Below, one piece after another: positions 43,901 through 54,262 of a DNA stretch of 64,000 nt. Position numbers and translations under genes: made by a program. Below the pieces are notes generated by a model. That model was given only the letters and a program-made list of their open reading frames with translations. It searched no databases and was not told the DNA's origin. The stretch is from assembly GCA_022376925.1 (NCBI GenBank), contig JAIOJX010000030.1, positions 169,193,298-169,257,297 of the forward strand. Reading direction: 5' to 3'. Positions within the stretch are counted from its first letter, which is position 1; every line of letters begins with the position of its first letter. Source of the stretch: Tragulus kanchil. Lineage: Eukaryota; Chordata; Mammalia; Artiodactyla; Tragulidae.

Positions 43901-45046
43901 GTGAGTGAGTGCCGTGTACCAGGGCTTTATGTTCTGTCCTCTTATTTAATCTCCACTGCAGCCCAGAGAGTAGCTGGTAGTTTTCTCTGTGCACCAAATG
44001 AGGAAATAAAGGCCCAGTGAAATGAGTGCTCTACTGAAGGTCAAAAGCCAGCAAAGAGCCAAGGCACGCTGTGACTCAAGCCCAAGGCTGAATCTAAAGC
44101 CTCTTCTAGTTCCCTCTCAAGGGCAAGAAGAGAAAAATACAGATGAAAGAGTACTGAAGAAGGGAGAGAGAGAGAAGGGGGGCTTTGTCAATGTGGAAGT
44201 CAGGGGCAGTGAGGGAAACAGCGAGGCTGTGCAGCCCTCAGCCCTGCATGGACAGGCTGCAGGACCCTAAGCAAGGCATTTCCTGCCCTGAGCAGCAGCT
44301 TTCCCTTCTGAAAAATTAACAGCTTAGACTACATGGATCTCTAAATGATCTTCCAGCTCCACCATCAACTGAACTGATAGGTCAGGTTCCATTCAGAGGG
44401 GTCAGTTTGGCATCTCACTGGCCTTCCGTGGCCTGTTGCCTGAATCCTTGGTGACACTGGAATTTGGATGCTGAAGCAAGCAGGTGTTCTGCTGGCACCA
44501 GACCACCTTTTAAAGATAGTTGGGGCCTGGCCTGCCTCGATTCAGATCTCCTGTTCACTAGTCGTGAAACCCTGGGCATTTCTTATTCTTCTCGAGCCTC
44601 AGTTTCCTCACTGGTAACACAGAAATAATAGCATCTACCTCACAAGATTGTTAGGAGGATTAACTGAGTTACTCTTTTTGAAGAGGTAATACCTGGCACA
44701 GGGCAGCATGTATGTGCAGCTCAATAACTTGCCTTTTGGTATGAGAAGATCCCTGGGTCCCTGAGTGGGTGGGCTCAGTCTGGAGGAGGGGGAAGAAGGG
44801 GGAGCCCTGTACTGCTGGGCTTCCCATGCCATCTGGTTGGCTGGTCCCCACAGGCTGGCCAAGGAGGAGGTGAGCCGACAGGAGCTGAGGCAGCGGGTCC
44901 GCATGGCAGACAACGAGGTCATGGACGCCTTCCGCAAGATCATGGCTGCCCGGCAGAAGAAACGGACCCCCACCAAGAAGGAGAAGGACCAGGCATGGAA
45001 GACTCTTAAGGAGCGTGAGAGCATCCTGAAGCTGCTTGACGGGTAG
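31708..45046 (+). CDS. TADA3: Transcriptional adapter 3 (SAGA/ATAC HAT module subunit)
   Basis: TADA3 links the acetyltransferase GCN5/PCAF and TADA2 in the nuclear SAGA and ATAC complexes and supports histone acetylation. Eight coding exons, using one copy each: 31708-31914 (or 32802-33008), 35444-35694 (or 36568-36818), 35815-35920 (or 36939-37044), 38651-38792, 38884-38987, 40488-40597 (or 41447-41556), 42753-42938 and 44854-45046. The sum is 1299 nt, 432 codons plus TAG, the standard mammalian length. The protein begins MSELKDCPLQFHDFKSVDHL and ends RESILKLLDG. It has a Gly-Pro-rich linker (GHGPGPGPGRPKSK) and an acidic then lysine/arginine-rich helical C-terminal half. All borders are GT-AG with matching phases. 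Coding exons 1, 2, 3 and 6 are duplicated or triplicated by tandem duplications; the 110-nt and 251-nt exons would frameshift if repeated. Confidence 0.97.
32776..33008 (+). CDS. TADA3: TADA3 first coding exon (duplicate copy)
   Basis: Copy at +1094 bp with the same ATG (32802) and donor. It is the copy contiguous with downstream single-copy intron sequence, so it is the better choice for a gene model. Confidence 0.9.
33417..35634. repeat. TADA3: Tandem duplication I: 33417-34518 and 34519-35634
   Basis: Offset 1102 bp. The first copy ends inside TADA3 coding exon 2 with a small deletion just before the junction. Confidence 0.95.
34342..34518 (+). pseudogene. Truncated, damaged copy of TADA3 coding exon 2
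   Basis: Keeps the acceptor and about 50 codons (ILTDWQDKKGDRRFLKLGRD through GPGPGPG). It then loses about 16 nt after GGGCG, runs a short way out of register and stops at the junction with the next repeat copy, before the donor. It cannot be a functional exon. Confidence 0.85.
35444..35694 (+). CDS. TADA3: TADA3 coding exon 2 (copy 2, full)
   Basis: The acceptor AATTTCAG precedes ATC CTC ACT; the donor is AACAG|GTTCTG. It has 83 codons plus 2 nt: ILTDWQDKKGDRRFLKLGRD through IDVPRIPKNDAPN, with a lysine-rich GKPKKQKLEGKAG segment. Confidence 0.93.
35815..35920 (+). CDS. TADA3: TADA3 coding exon 3 (copy 1)
   Basis: The acceptor CCCCTGCAG precedes A TTC TGG; the donor is AAG|GTAAGG. It has 35 codons after the split Arg: FWASVEPYCADITSEEVRTL, then EELLKPPEDEAEHYK. 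The preceding intron is only 120 bp and open in frame. Confidence 0.93.
36245..36362 (-). mobile_element. tRNA-derived SINE, reverse (copy 1)
   Basis: GGCCCCACAGCACGGGATGT through CCACCATGGAAGTCCC. A second copy is at 37370-37486 in duplication J. Confidence 0.82.
36568..36818 (+). CDS. TADA3: TADA3 coding exon 2 (copy 3, full)
   Basis: Identical copy at +1124 bp in the duplication 35358-37592. Confidence 0.88.
36939..37044 (+). CDS. TADA3: TADA3 coding exon 3 (duplicate copy)
   Basis: Identical copy at +1124 bp. It is contiguous with the downstream single-copy intron from 37.6 kb. Confidence 0.88.
37370..37486 (-). mobile_element. tRNA-derived SINE, reverse (copy 2)
   Basis: Duplicate of 36245-36362. 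Confidence 0.82.
38124..38387 (-). mobile_element. CHR-like SINE with distinctive tail (copy b)
   Basis: Reverse orientation, full length with tRNA-like head (B-box GGATCGAACC region). Short tail type ending CCAATAGAAGTGGCC then A-run. Flanked by TTCTGTGTGT direct repeats (38105 and 38389 regions). Confidence 0.85.
38651..38792 (+). CDS. TADA3: TADA3 coding exon 4
   Basis: The acceptor TCTCCCACAG; the donor is AAAG|GTAAAC. It has 47 codons plus 1 nt: IPPLGKHYSQRWAQEDLLEE, then QKDGARAAAVADKKKGLMGP and LTELDTK. Single copy. Confidence 0.95.
38884..38987 (+). CDS. TADA3: TADA3 coding exon 5
   Basis: The acceptor CCAATTCAG; the donor is GAG|GTGAGC. It has 34 codons after the split Asp: VDALLKKSEAQHEQPEDGCP, then FGALTQRLLQALVE. 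The intron before it is 91 bp. Single copy. Confidence 0.95.
39608..39926 (-). mobile_element. CHR-2-type SINE, reverse, near full length
   Basis: TTTTGGCTGTGATGGGTCTT through CCCTAGGGAAGCCC, with CTCTAGAGCACAGGCTCAGT in the body. TADA3 intron. Its right end is where duplication K begins. Confidence 0.88.
40488..40597 (+). CDS. TADA3: TADA3 coding exon 6 (copy 1)
   Basis: The acceptor CTCTTCTAG precedes GAA AAT ATT; the donor is TTCAG|GTGAGT. It has 36 codons plus 2 nt: ENIISPMEDSPIPDMSGKES, then GADGASTSPRNQNKPF. Confidence 0.93.
40672..40886 (-). mobile_element. Chimeric SINE (Bov-tA left part, CHR right part)
   Basis: The left part matches the reverse Bov-tA at 41633 (TCCGACACTTTGCGATCCCA). 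The right end is GGAGCCCCTAGGGAAGCCC, as in the CHR at 39926. It lies exactly at the junction of duplication K. Confidence 0.85.
41447..41556 (+). CDS. TADA3: TADA3 coding exon 6 (duplicate copy)
   Basis: Identical copy at +959 bp. Using both 110-nt copies would shift the frame. Confidence 0.87.
41631..41840 (-). mobile_element. Bov-tA/Bov-A SINE, reverse
   Basis: TCATTTCCGACACTTTGTGA through CATCTGAGCCACCAGGGAGG, a regular full-length reverse element. Confidence 0.9.
42241..42366 (+). mobile_element. tRNA-derived SINE, forward
   Basis: GGGACTTCCCTGGTGATCCA through ATGAGGTGTGGCCAAAAG, containing a short internal repeat CAGTGCACTGCCAGTGC. TADA3 intron. Confidence 0.88.
42436..42462. repeat. 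(AT)n microsatellite
   Basis: About 12 AT units in a TADA3 intron. Confidence 0.9.
42753..42938 (+). CDS. TADA3: TADA3 coding exon 7
   Basis: The acceptor CCCCTGCAG precedes C GTG CCA CAC; the donor is TTGAG|GTGAGT. It has 61 codons: VPHTKSLESRIKEELIAQGL, LESEDRPAEDSEDEVLAELR and KRQAELKALSAHNRTKKHDL. It is acidic then basic, probably helical. Single copy. Confidence 0.95.
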
Positions 45047-45380
45047 CTCTCACCCCTCTCAGGCTGCCTTCCCCTGGCCCGAGAGAGGGAGGTCCACCTC
45101 TTTAAGGGTTCCAGAAGCTTCGGCCTGTGGCTGCCTATCTGACGTCAAACAGTGACACTCTGTGGAGGCTGTGGCCCTTCCCTGAGGTCTTCTGGCCTAA
45201 CTCTGTAGATCCAGGACACAGGTGGCCCTGCCGGGCTGGCCGGGGGCCCAGTCCCTGCTTGGTCTCTGGGATGGGGGGAGCTTCATGCCTGGGTCATCCT
45301 CAGCCTTTCACCCTCAAGGACTTCTCCCTTGTGGTTTTGTAAAGTGCAGACTTAAGAATAAAGTGACTGATGTGGTTTTT
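44854..45380 (+). CDS. TADA3: TADA3 last exon: end of coding region and 3'UTR
   Basis: The acceptor GTCCCCACAG precedes G CTG GCC AAG. The coding part runs to TAG at 45044-45046 (LAKEEVSRQELRQRVRMADN, then EVMDAFRKIMAARQKKRTPT and the end ILKLLDG). The 3'UTR is about 330 nt and ends shortly after the AATAAA at 45357. Confidence 0.95.
45357..45362 (+). terminator. TADA3: TADA3 poly(A) signal AATAAA
   Basis: AATAAA about 310 nt past the stop, followed by a GT-rich/T-rich stretch (GTGACTGATGTGGTTTTTTT), as expected for cleavage near 45380. Confidence 0.85.
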
Positions 45381-46387
45381 TTTAAAAAGCATCCAGAATC
45401 TCTGAAAGTCTGTTATTGTTGGGGTAGACAGGAATTGGTGTGGGTGGCGGAGTTGACTAGGGTATGCTTGATTGGCCTCAGCCTGGGGCCACTCACCCCA
45501 TTCATTTAGGGAGAACTTCCCGAAGATACTTATGGTCACAGGTAACAGAACACCTCTGCCCAGGGGTGGTTTAACAATGGGGACACGTGTTAGTTAGGGG
45601 TTTGGTGTTCCTGGGGCAGGGTGGCATCCACCAGGGTTGGCCAGTCCAACAACTGAACATGGCCGCCAAGGGCCCAGGTGTCTCCACACTGCTGTGGTGA
45701 CAGCTTTCGCCTAAAGGAGGTTTCCTTCTTGCTGTGCCATAGCAGCCAGGAGCAGCGGAAGGAGGCCAACTGCTTCGTCACTTCTGTCCAGCATGAGAGA
45801 GGGCAGGAGGCCACCTGGCTTCCATGGCTCACCCCAAAGAGCAAGGAGCCTTTCCCAGACACCCTGATGTCTCACCAGCCCAATCTCGGTCCTACGCGCC
45901 TGTTCTTGAACCAGCCACTGGCAGAGGATGATGTCTGTTGGCTTTAAACCACTCTCCATGAGAATCGAGTCTGCTTCCCCACTAAGCCTAAGGCAGTGAG
46001 GAGACAGGGTGGAACCCAAAGATCTGAGGAAGAAGGGGAAATGGATGCAGGATAGGCCATGAGAGCATCCCTTTCACTGTCCAGTGGGAAGGTGGCTCTG
46101 GGCGTCACAGATGAATACACAGACTCTCGTCCCTACCTTCAGTTGTTCCTAAACTCTAGTGTCAAGGAGTCAGAGAATAAAATATACAGTTTACTGTGGG
46201 AAGGCTGAGGTTCTCATGGAGGAGGGGAGGTGAAGATTCCTTGAGGAAGTGACCTATGAACTGAGCCTTAAACGATGGCCAGGACAGCCAACATTCTTGT
46301 CTTGGCTGTCCAGTGCCTTTCCTGTTGGAGAATCGCCTCTTCCCCATTCCACATGACTCTGGGGAGCTGTCAAAATAGCATGGACAG

Positions 46388-46731
46388 GGCCTCCCTGGTA
46401 GCTCAGTGATAAAGAGTTCGCCTGCCAGTATGGGAGACACAGGTTCGATCCCTGATCCGGGAAGATCCCACAGGTTGCAGAGCAACTAAGCCCATGAGCC
46501 ACAGCTATGGAGCCTGTGCTCTAGAGCCTCGGAGCCGGAGCTATTGAGCCCATATGCCGCAACTACTGAAGCCCGTGTGCCACAACAAGAGAAGTCACCA
46601 CAACAAGAAGCCTACTCACCTCTAGAGAGTAGCCCCCACACTCCCTGCAACTAGAGAAGAGCCTGTGGCAGCAGTGAAAACCCAGAATAGACAAAAATAC
46701 ATAAATAAATTAATTAATTAAAAAAAAAAAC
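46388..46731 (+). mobile_element. CHR-2-type SINE, forward, full length
   Basis: GGCCTCCCTGGTAGCTCAGT, B-box GGTTCGATCCC, body GCTCTAGAGCCTCGGAGCCG, tail TAAATTAATTAATTA and A-run. Just downstream of TADA3. Confidence 0.9.
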
Positions 46732-48233
46732 GAACATGGACATATGAACCCAGCCTGACCAATCTCTGCCATCCCTCTAGCCACAGTGATTGGTCCAAAG
46801 AGGGGGCAGGTGACCGAAAATGGGCCAATCAGAGGCCATTCCTAAGACTGCTCTATGCATGCTGAAAGAAATGAGGATTTCTATTTTTGTGTGTGAAAAA
46901 CCATAGCATATAAACTTGAACCATCCAGTAACCCATTTTCCTGCTACATGGAAAAGTCTGCCAATCCAGACAAGCAGAGCCAGGAGACGGAGAAGCAGCC
47001 AGAGCTCTGACCATGTGACTGAAGCCCTGGGTCCTCACTGGAGTTCAGTTATATTCACCCACAAACGCTGCTTTTAGCTTAAGCTAGTTTACTCTGGAGA
47101 TTTGTCATTTGTCAACTAAAAAGACCTGACTAATAAAAGTGGATTTTGGCAAAAAGAAGGGTGGCTTACAGTCCGGAGAGGACAGCGGGAGGCTCTGCCT
47201 CCTGCGAGGGGGCGGTGGTGGGTGGGGGTGCGTGGCTGCCGCAGGTTTTCAGTGATTCACTGCCCCTAGCTTCTGTGCAGCCTTCTCAGAGAGAAAACAC
47301 CCACATTTCATTTCTAAAATTAAGTGTTCAGTAAATTCGGTCCTGTACAAGGCACTGTTAAACTGGTTAAGCTACTGAATCCTCAACTATCCCTCATGTA
47401 GGTACTAATAATATCCCATTCACAGATGAGGATACTAAGTCTTAGGAGCTGATACACCGTGCTTGCTCACACAGTTGATTAACGGTTGAGCCAGGTATCA
47501 AGCTCAGTCCGTTTGACTTGCACACAGAGCCTCTTTATTACACAAGACATGAGGGCTTTACAGCCTTAAGCTCTGTAAATGGTACTTCTAGGCTTAGGCA
47601 GTGCACAACCTGTTCAGTCACACATGGCAGCTCCGCCTACAGACCCTCTGTTCTTAGCTACCATTCATTTCCATGTCCATTAGACCAGAAGTACCGTAGG
47701 CGTTGTTAGTGGTGTTCCAGGAACAGAGACGGTTTTGTGGAGGAGAGAGGATGGGCAGTTGAGGCCCCCAAATTAGGTAGAATTGTGAAAGAAGAAAGCA
47801 GATACTATAAACAGAAGGGAGATCCTAGAAGACTGACTGCACCTGGCTCATAAGGGAAAAAAATGAACTTTCAAGGATCCGTTGTGAGAATTCACATATT
47901 CCCTACGGCACACCTATACCATCTACCTGGTACTGTGCTGGGCCCTTTACTCCCATGTTTTATTTGGTGCTCACCACACACCTCCAGGTGAGCTGTAACA
48001 TTTTACCCTGCAGAGGAGGCCATCCAGGCTCAAAAAGGTTCATGACCTTCCGAGGCCACACAACCTCAGCGCAAGAACAGTTACCACCTTGACAGAAGTC
48101 CCCGACAGAGGTGACAACCTCAGTCAACAGGGAGCACCTCTTTAAAGCCATACCCATGTCCACTAGAGCCGAAGAAAGCCTCCTGTATGGGATTAGGAGA
48201 AAGCGGGGTTCCAATACCTCAAGGCTCCGGTTT

Positions 48234-48349
48234 TACTTTTGGCTCTGCCACATGGTTTGTAGGATCTTAGTTCTCTGACCAGGAACTGAACTCAGGTCCC
48301 AGAAGTGAAAGTGTGCAATTCTAACCACTGGACGACCAGGAAATTCCTG
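48234..48349 (-). mobile_element. tRNA-derived SINE, reverse, diverged
   Basis: GGCTCTGCCACATGGTTTGT through CACTGGACGACCAGGAAATT. Confidence 0.78.
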
Positions 48350-48642
48350 AGGCTGCAGTTTTCATTGGAAACAATACTGATGCCTTATTACCGTTTGGTG
48401 AAAAAGTTTGTGTGTCTTGGCCCTGAAAATCATCTACTAACATCATTTATCGTGAGTGCCAAATGCCTTACAACTTTCAGAAACACCAGGGTGAGTGAGA
48501 ACAGGACTGGGTAGAGGGTAAGCCCTGGCAGAGGGAACATGACCCAGCATGGGTCCCCAGGCCTTGATAGTTCCTGAGAACTCTGGGGAACTAATGAGAG
48601 GATGTTAGGTCCCATGTGACTTCTGTTAAAAAGGAAGCGATG

Positions 48643-48767
48643 GGCAATTCCTTGGTGGCCTAGTAGTTAGGATTACCAGCTTTCACTGCTGTGGCCCAGG
48701 TTCAATCAATGGCAGGGAAACAAGAGATCCTGCAAGCCACAGAGTGTGGCCAAAAATAAAAGGAAGA
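48643..48767 (+). mobile_element. tRNA-derived SINE, forward, diverged
   Basis: GCAATTCCTTGGTGGCCTAG through CACAGAGTGTGGCCAAAAAT. Confidence 0.78.
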
Positions 48768-49136
48768 AATGGTTGGAACTCTGTGTAAAACTGTCAGAGA
48801 GTAAATTCCTTTCCTGATGAATGGCTTAGGACTCAAATGAGAGAACTAGGCATGAATGGGCCATCATTCATGTGTTCATGTATTAACTCACTTATTGTTT
48901 CTCCTCTTCACCCACTTCTTAAAAACATTTATTCACTCCATCTACTTGCCTCCATTTCCTAATTCATACTTTTGTTTCCTTACTCAGTGACCCTGGCTAA
49001 GAGCTATGTGGGTGACTCTGGGAGGCAGTGGAACAGACAACCAAAACACAAGGCAATAAGAGCAGTAATAAAAGCATGTATAAAATCTGCAGGGACTTGG
49101 GACACAGAATGGCTTAACAACAGCTCAGAGGGTCAG

Positions 49137-49336
49137 AGGGCTTCTCTGGCAGCTCAGATGGTGAAGAATCTGTCTGAAATGTGGCAGATCCAGGTTCAAT
49201 CCTTGGGTCAGGGGAGAAGGGAATGGCAATCCACTCTTGTATTCTTGCCTGAAGATTTCTATGGACAGAGGAGTCTGGTGGGCTACAATCCATGGGGTCA
49301 CACAGAGTCAGACACATCTGAGCAACTAACACTTAC
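49137..49336 (+). mobile_element. Bov-tA SINE, forward (copy 1)
   Basis: GGGCTTCTCTGGCAGCTCAG head, ATTCTTGCCTGAAGATTTCT, GTCAGACACATCTGAGCAAC end. Copy 2 at 50272-50471. Confidence 0.9.
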
Positions 49337-49604
49337 ATTTCACTTAGAGGGTCAGGAAAGACTTTGGGGAGGATGTGAAAAGGATGCTGCTGGTCAGAAG
49401 CCGTTCCAGACAAAAGGAACAGCAAGGCACAGAGGTGCGAACAGCTGGCCTGCTTAGACAGAGGTGAGAACTTCAGTGTGACTGGAGCACTGGGTGTGTG
49501 GAGGGGGAGGGAGGGATGAGAGATGAGGCAGAAAGTAGGTTGAGACCACGCTGGGGTAGGCTTTGAATACCAGGTTAAGGTTCACTGGTTTTATTCCTGA
49601 GATC

Positions 49605-49796
49605 AGAGGTTCTCAAAGTGTGGTTCCTAAACCAGCAACATCAACACCACCTTGTAACTTCATCAAGATGCAAATTCTCAGGGCTCAGGCCTCCCCAAAC
49701 AGCAGGGCTCCAGGTGGGTCTCTGTGTCAGCAGCTCCCTGCACCAGGTGATTCCTGCTGGTTTTTACAGATTGGGCATCACTCTTCTAGGCAGTAG
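49605..49796 (+). mobile_element. MER5A-like DNA transposon fragment (copy 1)
   Basis: CAGAGGTTCTCAAAGTGTGG, then CAAGATGCAAATTCTCAGGG and CAGGTGATTCCTGCTGG, the usual MER5 layout. Copy 2 at 50740-50931. Confidence 0.75.
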
Positions 49797-50271
49797 GGAC
49801 TCACAGATGGTTTATGAACAGGGGAGTGCCATAACAGCGCTCTAAAATGGGAAGTACTCTGACAGCAGTAGGGAGGCTGCACTGAATAGAGGGGGTGAGG
49901 GTGAAACTGTCACAGACAGGGGTGCAATCATGTGCGAAGAAATGCATCTGAGACAGTGGGTGTGGCAGAAGTGGGCAAATGAAAATCCTTGTCACCCCAA
50001 AAATCCTAGCGCTCGGTGAATTATTAACTCCTTTTTTTTCCCCCACCCACTTCTTAAAAACATTTATTCACTCCATCTACTTGCCTCCATTTCCTAATTC
50101 ATACTTTTGTTTCCTTACTCAGTGACCCTGGCTAAGAGCTATGTGGGTGACTCTGGGAGGCAGTGGAACAGACAACCAAAACACAAGGCAATAAGAGCAG
50201 TAATAAAAGCATGTATAAAATCTGCAGGGACTTGGGACACAGAATGGCTTAACAACAGCTCAGAGGGTCAG

Positions 50272-50471
50272 AGGGCTTCTCTGGCAGCTCAGATGGTGAA
50301 GAATCTGTCTGAAATGTGGCAGATCCAGGTTCAATCCTTGGGTCAGGGGAGAAGGGAATGGCAATCCACTCTTGTATTCTTGCCTGAAGATTTCTATGGA
50401 CAGAGGAGTCTGGTGGGCTACAATCCATGGGGTCACACAGAGTCAGACACATCTGAGCAACTAACACTTAC
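50272..50471 (+). mobile_element. Bov-tA SINE, forward (copy 2)
   Basis: Duplicate of 49137-49336 within duplication L. Confidence 0.9.
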
Positions 50472-50739
50472 ATTTCACTTAGAGGGTCAGGAAAGACTTT
50501 GGGGAGGATGTGAAAAGGATGCTGCTGGTCAGAAGCCGTTCCAGACAAAAGGAACAGCAAGGCACAGAGGTGCGAACAGCTGGCCTGCTTAGACAGAGGT
50601 GAGAACTTCAGTGTGACTGGAGCACTGGGTGTGTGGAGGGGGAGGGAGGGATGAGAGATGAGGCAGAAAGTAGGTTGAGACCACGCTGGGGTAGGCTTTG
50701 AATACCAGGTTAAGGTTCACTGGTTTTATTCCTGAGATC

Positions 50740-50931
50740 AGAGGTTCTCAAAGTGTGGTTCCTAAACCAGCAACATCAACACCACCTTGTAACTTCATCA
50801 AGATGCAAATTCTCAGGGCTCAGGCCTCCCCAAACAGCAGGGCTCCAGGTGGGTCTCTGTGTCAGCAGCTCCCTGCACCAGGTGATTCCTGCTGGTTTTT
50901 ACAGATTGGGCATCACTCTTCTAGGCAGTAG
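50740..50931 (+). mobile_element. MER5A-like DNA transposon fragment (copy 2)
   Basis: Duplicate of 49605-49796 within duplication L. Confidence 0.75.
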
Positions 50932-52014
50932 GGACTCACAGATGGTTTATGAACAGGGGAGTGCCATAACAGCGCTCTAAAATGGGAAGTACTCTGACAG
51001 CAGTAGGGAGGCTGCACTGAATAGAGGGGGTGAGGGTGAAACTGTCACAGACAGGGGTGCAATCATGTGCGAAGAAATGCATCTGAGACAGTGGGTGTGG
51101 CAGAAGTGGGCAAATGTCCTCCAAAATGTATTCCAGTCTGCTGTAGTTACAGGACTCCTGGTGTGCCCCTGAAAGATTAAATATCCTAGCCTCCTTTGCA
51201 GTAAGGCATGATGATGTGACAGAGGTTTGGCTGACAGATGTGAGTGAATTGTGTCACTATGAGGTCTTCACTCCCAAGAGGGGTGCCTTCCATGTGCCCC
51301 TCTCCCCGTGGACGGATGGGATGAGGTATGGTGGCTACGCTTCTTGAAACATGTGGTCTAAGACACCACAGGAACAGATGAGCAATGAGATAAAAAGGCT
51401 AGGGTTCCTCTTACCCTGTAAACATCATACCAGCCAGAGACTGCTGTAGCCAGATTGTTAAAACAGCCACAATTCTATTTTAAGACAATTATTTTGGGTG
51501 TCTCTTAGAGAAATCAAACCTATGCTCTAGTCAATAAAGTAAGTGGCATGCCAAGTCCTCTTTTTTCCATCCCCCTTTGTCTCCTCTTTCTTTTTCAAAA
51601 GGATCTGGGAAAACCTAACTGAATCTGGGAACATACATATCTGTAAACAACATAACTCTGTAAAAGTTAACAGTAAAATAAAAGCTAAAAAAAAAAAAAC
51701 ATAAATGAAGGTGTGTCTAATGAGTTTCATAAAGTTAAGCTCATCTGGTTCAATGGAGTCACTGTCATTAAGCATTAGATTTAGCTCTAAGCTTCCCGGA
51801 AGCTAAGCTGAAAAATGGAAACATGATGAATCAGCCTCAGAACATCTGATCTCAGAGTAAAGGGCATCTCCCAGTTTTCCTGACAAAAATTCTAATAATT
51901 TGTCATGCTGGTGAAGTTTCTCAAGTGGAGTCATATGTTGATAATATTCTCAAATGGAAAAGGAGATTGAGTTTCACATGGTGATTTCTATCTTGTATCA
52001 CAACCTTTTATGAA

Positions 52015-52490
52015 AGCTAAGGCTGTTCATTGTTCCGTCACTAAGTCGTGTCCAACTCTTTGCAACCTCATGGAATGCAGCACTCCCAGGCTTCCCTGTC
52101 CTTCACTATCTCCCAGAGATGCCATCCAACCGTTTCATTCTCTGCCATCCCCTTCTCCTCCGGCCCTCAATCTTTCCCAGCATCAAGGTCTTTTCCAAAG
52201 AGTTGTCTCTTTGCATCAAGGTGCCAAAGTATTGCAAATTCAGCTTCAGCAATAGTCATTCCAATGAATATTCGGGGTTGATTTCCTTCAGGGTTTTCTG
52301 GTTTGATTTTCTTGCTGTTCAAGGGACTCTCAAGAGACTTCTCCAGCCCCACAGTTCAAAAGCATTAATTCTTCGGTGCTCAGCCTTCTTTTGTGGTCCA
52401 ACTCTCATATCTATACATGACTACTGGAAAACTAATAGTTTGACCATATGAACCTTTGTCAGCAAGTGATGTGTTTGCTCAGGGCATACT
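52015..52490 (-). mobile_element. BovB (RTE) LINE 3' fragment, reverse
   Basis: GTCGTGTCCAACTCTTTGCA, CCTCAATCTTTCCCAGCATC, TTCAAAAGCATTAATTCTTC and CATACATGACTACTGGAAAA match the 3' region of BovB. Heavily 5' truncated; no intact reverse transcriptase. Confidence 0.9.
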
Positions 52491-53045
52491 GTTAAAACAA
52501 CTTTGAGAGAAAGGTTATGCAAAGGACCAAGATAGGGTAGTCTCAAGCACAGCACGTGAATTTGCTTCTCTCAACAACCCTGTGTCAGAGCAGGTAATCC
52601 TATTACCCTTATTTTACAGATGAGGAAACTAGAATACAGAAAGGGGAAGGGCCAGATCAGATAGTTGGTGGTGAGCCAGTGTCGTAAGCCAAGTCTTAGA
52701 CCTTAGATGCCCTATTCTGAGTGTTTCTCTCTGGGCTTGCCAGCACAGTTACATACAAAACTGTAGGTACTGTAGGATGAGACACAGAGAAAAGCACAAG
52801 ACTATGTGCCCCAGAATACACCTGTGGTAGCCAAGAGAAATTAGTGAGATCTGGTAAATAGAGGGACCTCCTCTAGAGATCGGCTGCTCCTGATAGGGTG
52901 AGAAAGTAGGGGTAGGCACCATGCAGGCAGAGGGAAAACTCCAAATTTGAAGCTTGACTAGAGCTTATGGGGCTTTGAGAATGGAAGGAGAAATAATACT
53001 GAAAGCATTGTCCTAAGGAACCTAATGTCTAGAAAAGGAGGGGAG

Positions 53046-53212
53046 GGACTTCCCTGGTAGTTCAGTGGCTAAGACTCTGGCTCCCAATGCAAGGGGCCTG
53101 GGTTCAATCCCTGGTCAGGGAACTAGATCCCATGTGCTAAAAGTAACAGTTCACATGCTGCAACAAGATCCAGTTCTGCCCAATTAATTGATTAATTAAA
53201 TAAAAGATATTT
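53046..53212 (+). mobile_element. tRNA-derived SINE, forward
   Basis: GGGACTTCCCTGGTAGTTCA, GGGTTCAATCCCTGGTCAGG, tail AATTGATTAATTAAATAAA. Confidence 0.85.
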
Positions 53213-53708
53213 TAAAAAGAAAAGGAGAGGATAACTCTTCTTGTCTGTCTCATTTCTTACTGAGCACCCACTAGGCAAGTACCAAGTACGTGCTAGGAAC
53301 CCAAAGGACAACAAGGGAAAGGCATTTTCTAAGTTGTCTCATTCTCAAAGTAACCCCACAAAAGAGGTACAATTATTGCTGTGATTATGCTATGTTCTAG
53401 ATGAAGAAACAGGCTCAGAGCTGCTAAATGATTTGCTCAAGTTCCCACAGCTGTAAGGTGGTGGGGTGAAGTCTGAACCTAGGTCTGTCTGACTCAAAAT
53501 CTTTTCATGCACCAGCATTGTTTCATTAGCAGGGAGAGAAAAGATGTCATGAACTTGACATTTAAATCCACTCTATTTCTTTGCTGTTCAAATGGAATTT
53601 AAATAATTGAAAACCAAAATGGTACACATCTATCATCTTTTGGCATAATTTGTTACAAGGTGACTGATTGTAAAGTTAATATTATTCAACAAAAAAATGT
53701 TTGGAGGA

Positions 53709-54042
53709 GGGCCTTCCCCAGGTGGTCCAGTGGATAAGGACACCGCCATCCAGTGCAAGGGGTGCCAGTTCGATCCCTGGCCTGGGAAGATCCCACGTGC
53801 CGCGGAGCGGCTGGACCGATGTGTCCAATCACTGAGCCGGAGCTCTAGAGCGCATGCGCCCAGAGCCAGCACTCTGCAACAGACGCCATGCCGCGATGGG
53901 AGGCCCACAGGAGCCAAAGAACAAAGACGGATGAAAATGGAGAAATGAAAGACCAATAGAAGTGGCTCGCCCGCTCCCCTCCCTCCCCAACCCGACCCCC
54001 GCCCAAAATAAATAAATAAATAAATCTTAAAAAAAAAAAAAG
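53709..54042 (+). mobile_element. CHR-like SINE with distinctive tail (copy c, long tail)
   Basis: Forward, full length. The long tail adds a pyrimidine-rich stretch (CTCCCCTCCCTCCCC) and AAATAAATAAAT. Flanked by GTTTGGAGG direct repeats (53699 and 54043 regions). Confidence 0.85.
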
Positions 54043-54048
54043 TTTGGA

Positions 54049-54262
54049 GGGACTTCCCTGGTGGTCCAATGCCTAAGACTCTGTGCTCTCAGTGCAGGGG
54101 TCCTGAGTTCAAACCTTGGGCAGGGAACCAGATCCTACATGCTCTAACTAAGAGTTCAAAAGCCATGACTAAAAGGCCTCACTTGCCACAATGGAGATCT
54201 AAGATCTTGCCTGCCACAACCAAAACCCACCACAGCCAAATAAATAAATAACTATAAATACT
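54049..54262 (+). mobile_element. tRNA-derived SINE, forward
   Basis: GGGACTTCCCTGGTGGTCCA through CACAGCCAAATAAATAAATA. Directly adjacent to the target repeat of copy c. Confidence 0.85.

Larger units (their letters stand above)
48909..51116. repeat. Tandem duplication L: 48909-49981 and 50044-51116
   Basis: Offset 1135 bp. Intergenic, duplicates a Bov-tA SINE and a MER5A-like element. A 62-bp unmatched spacer (49982-50043) lies between the copies. Confidence 0.95.
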
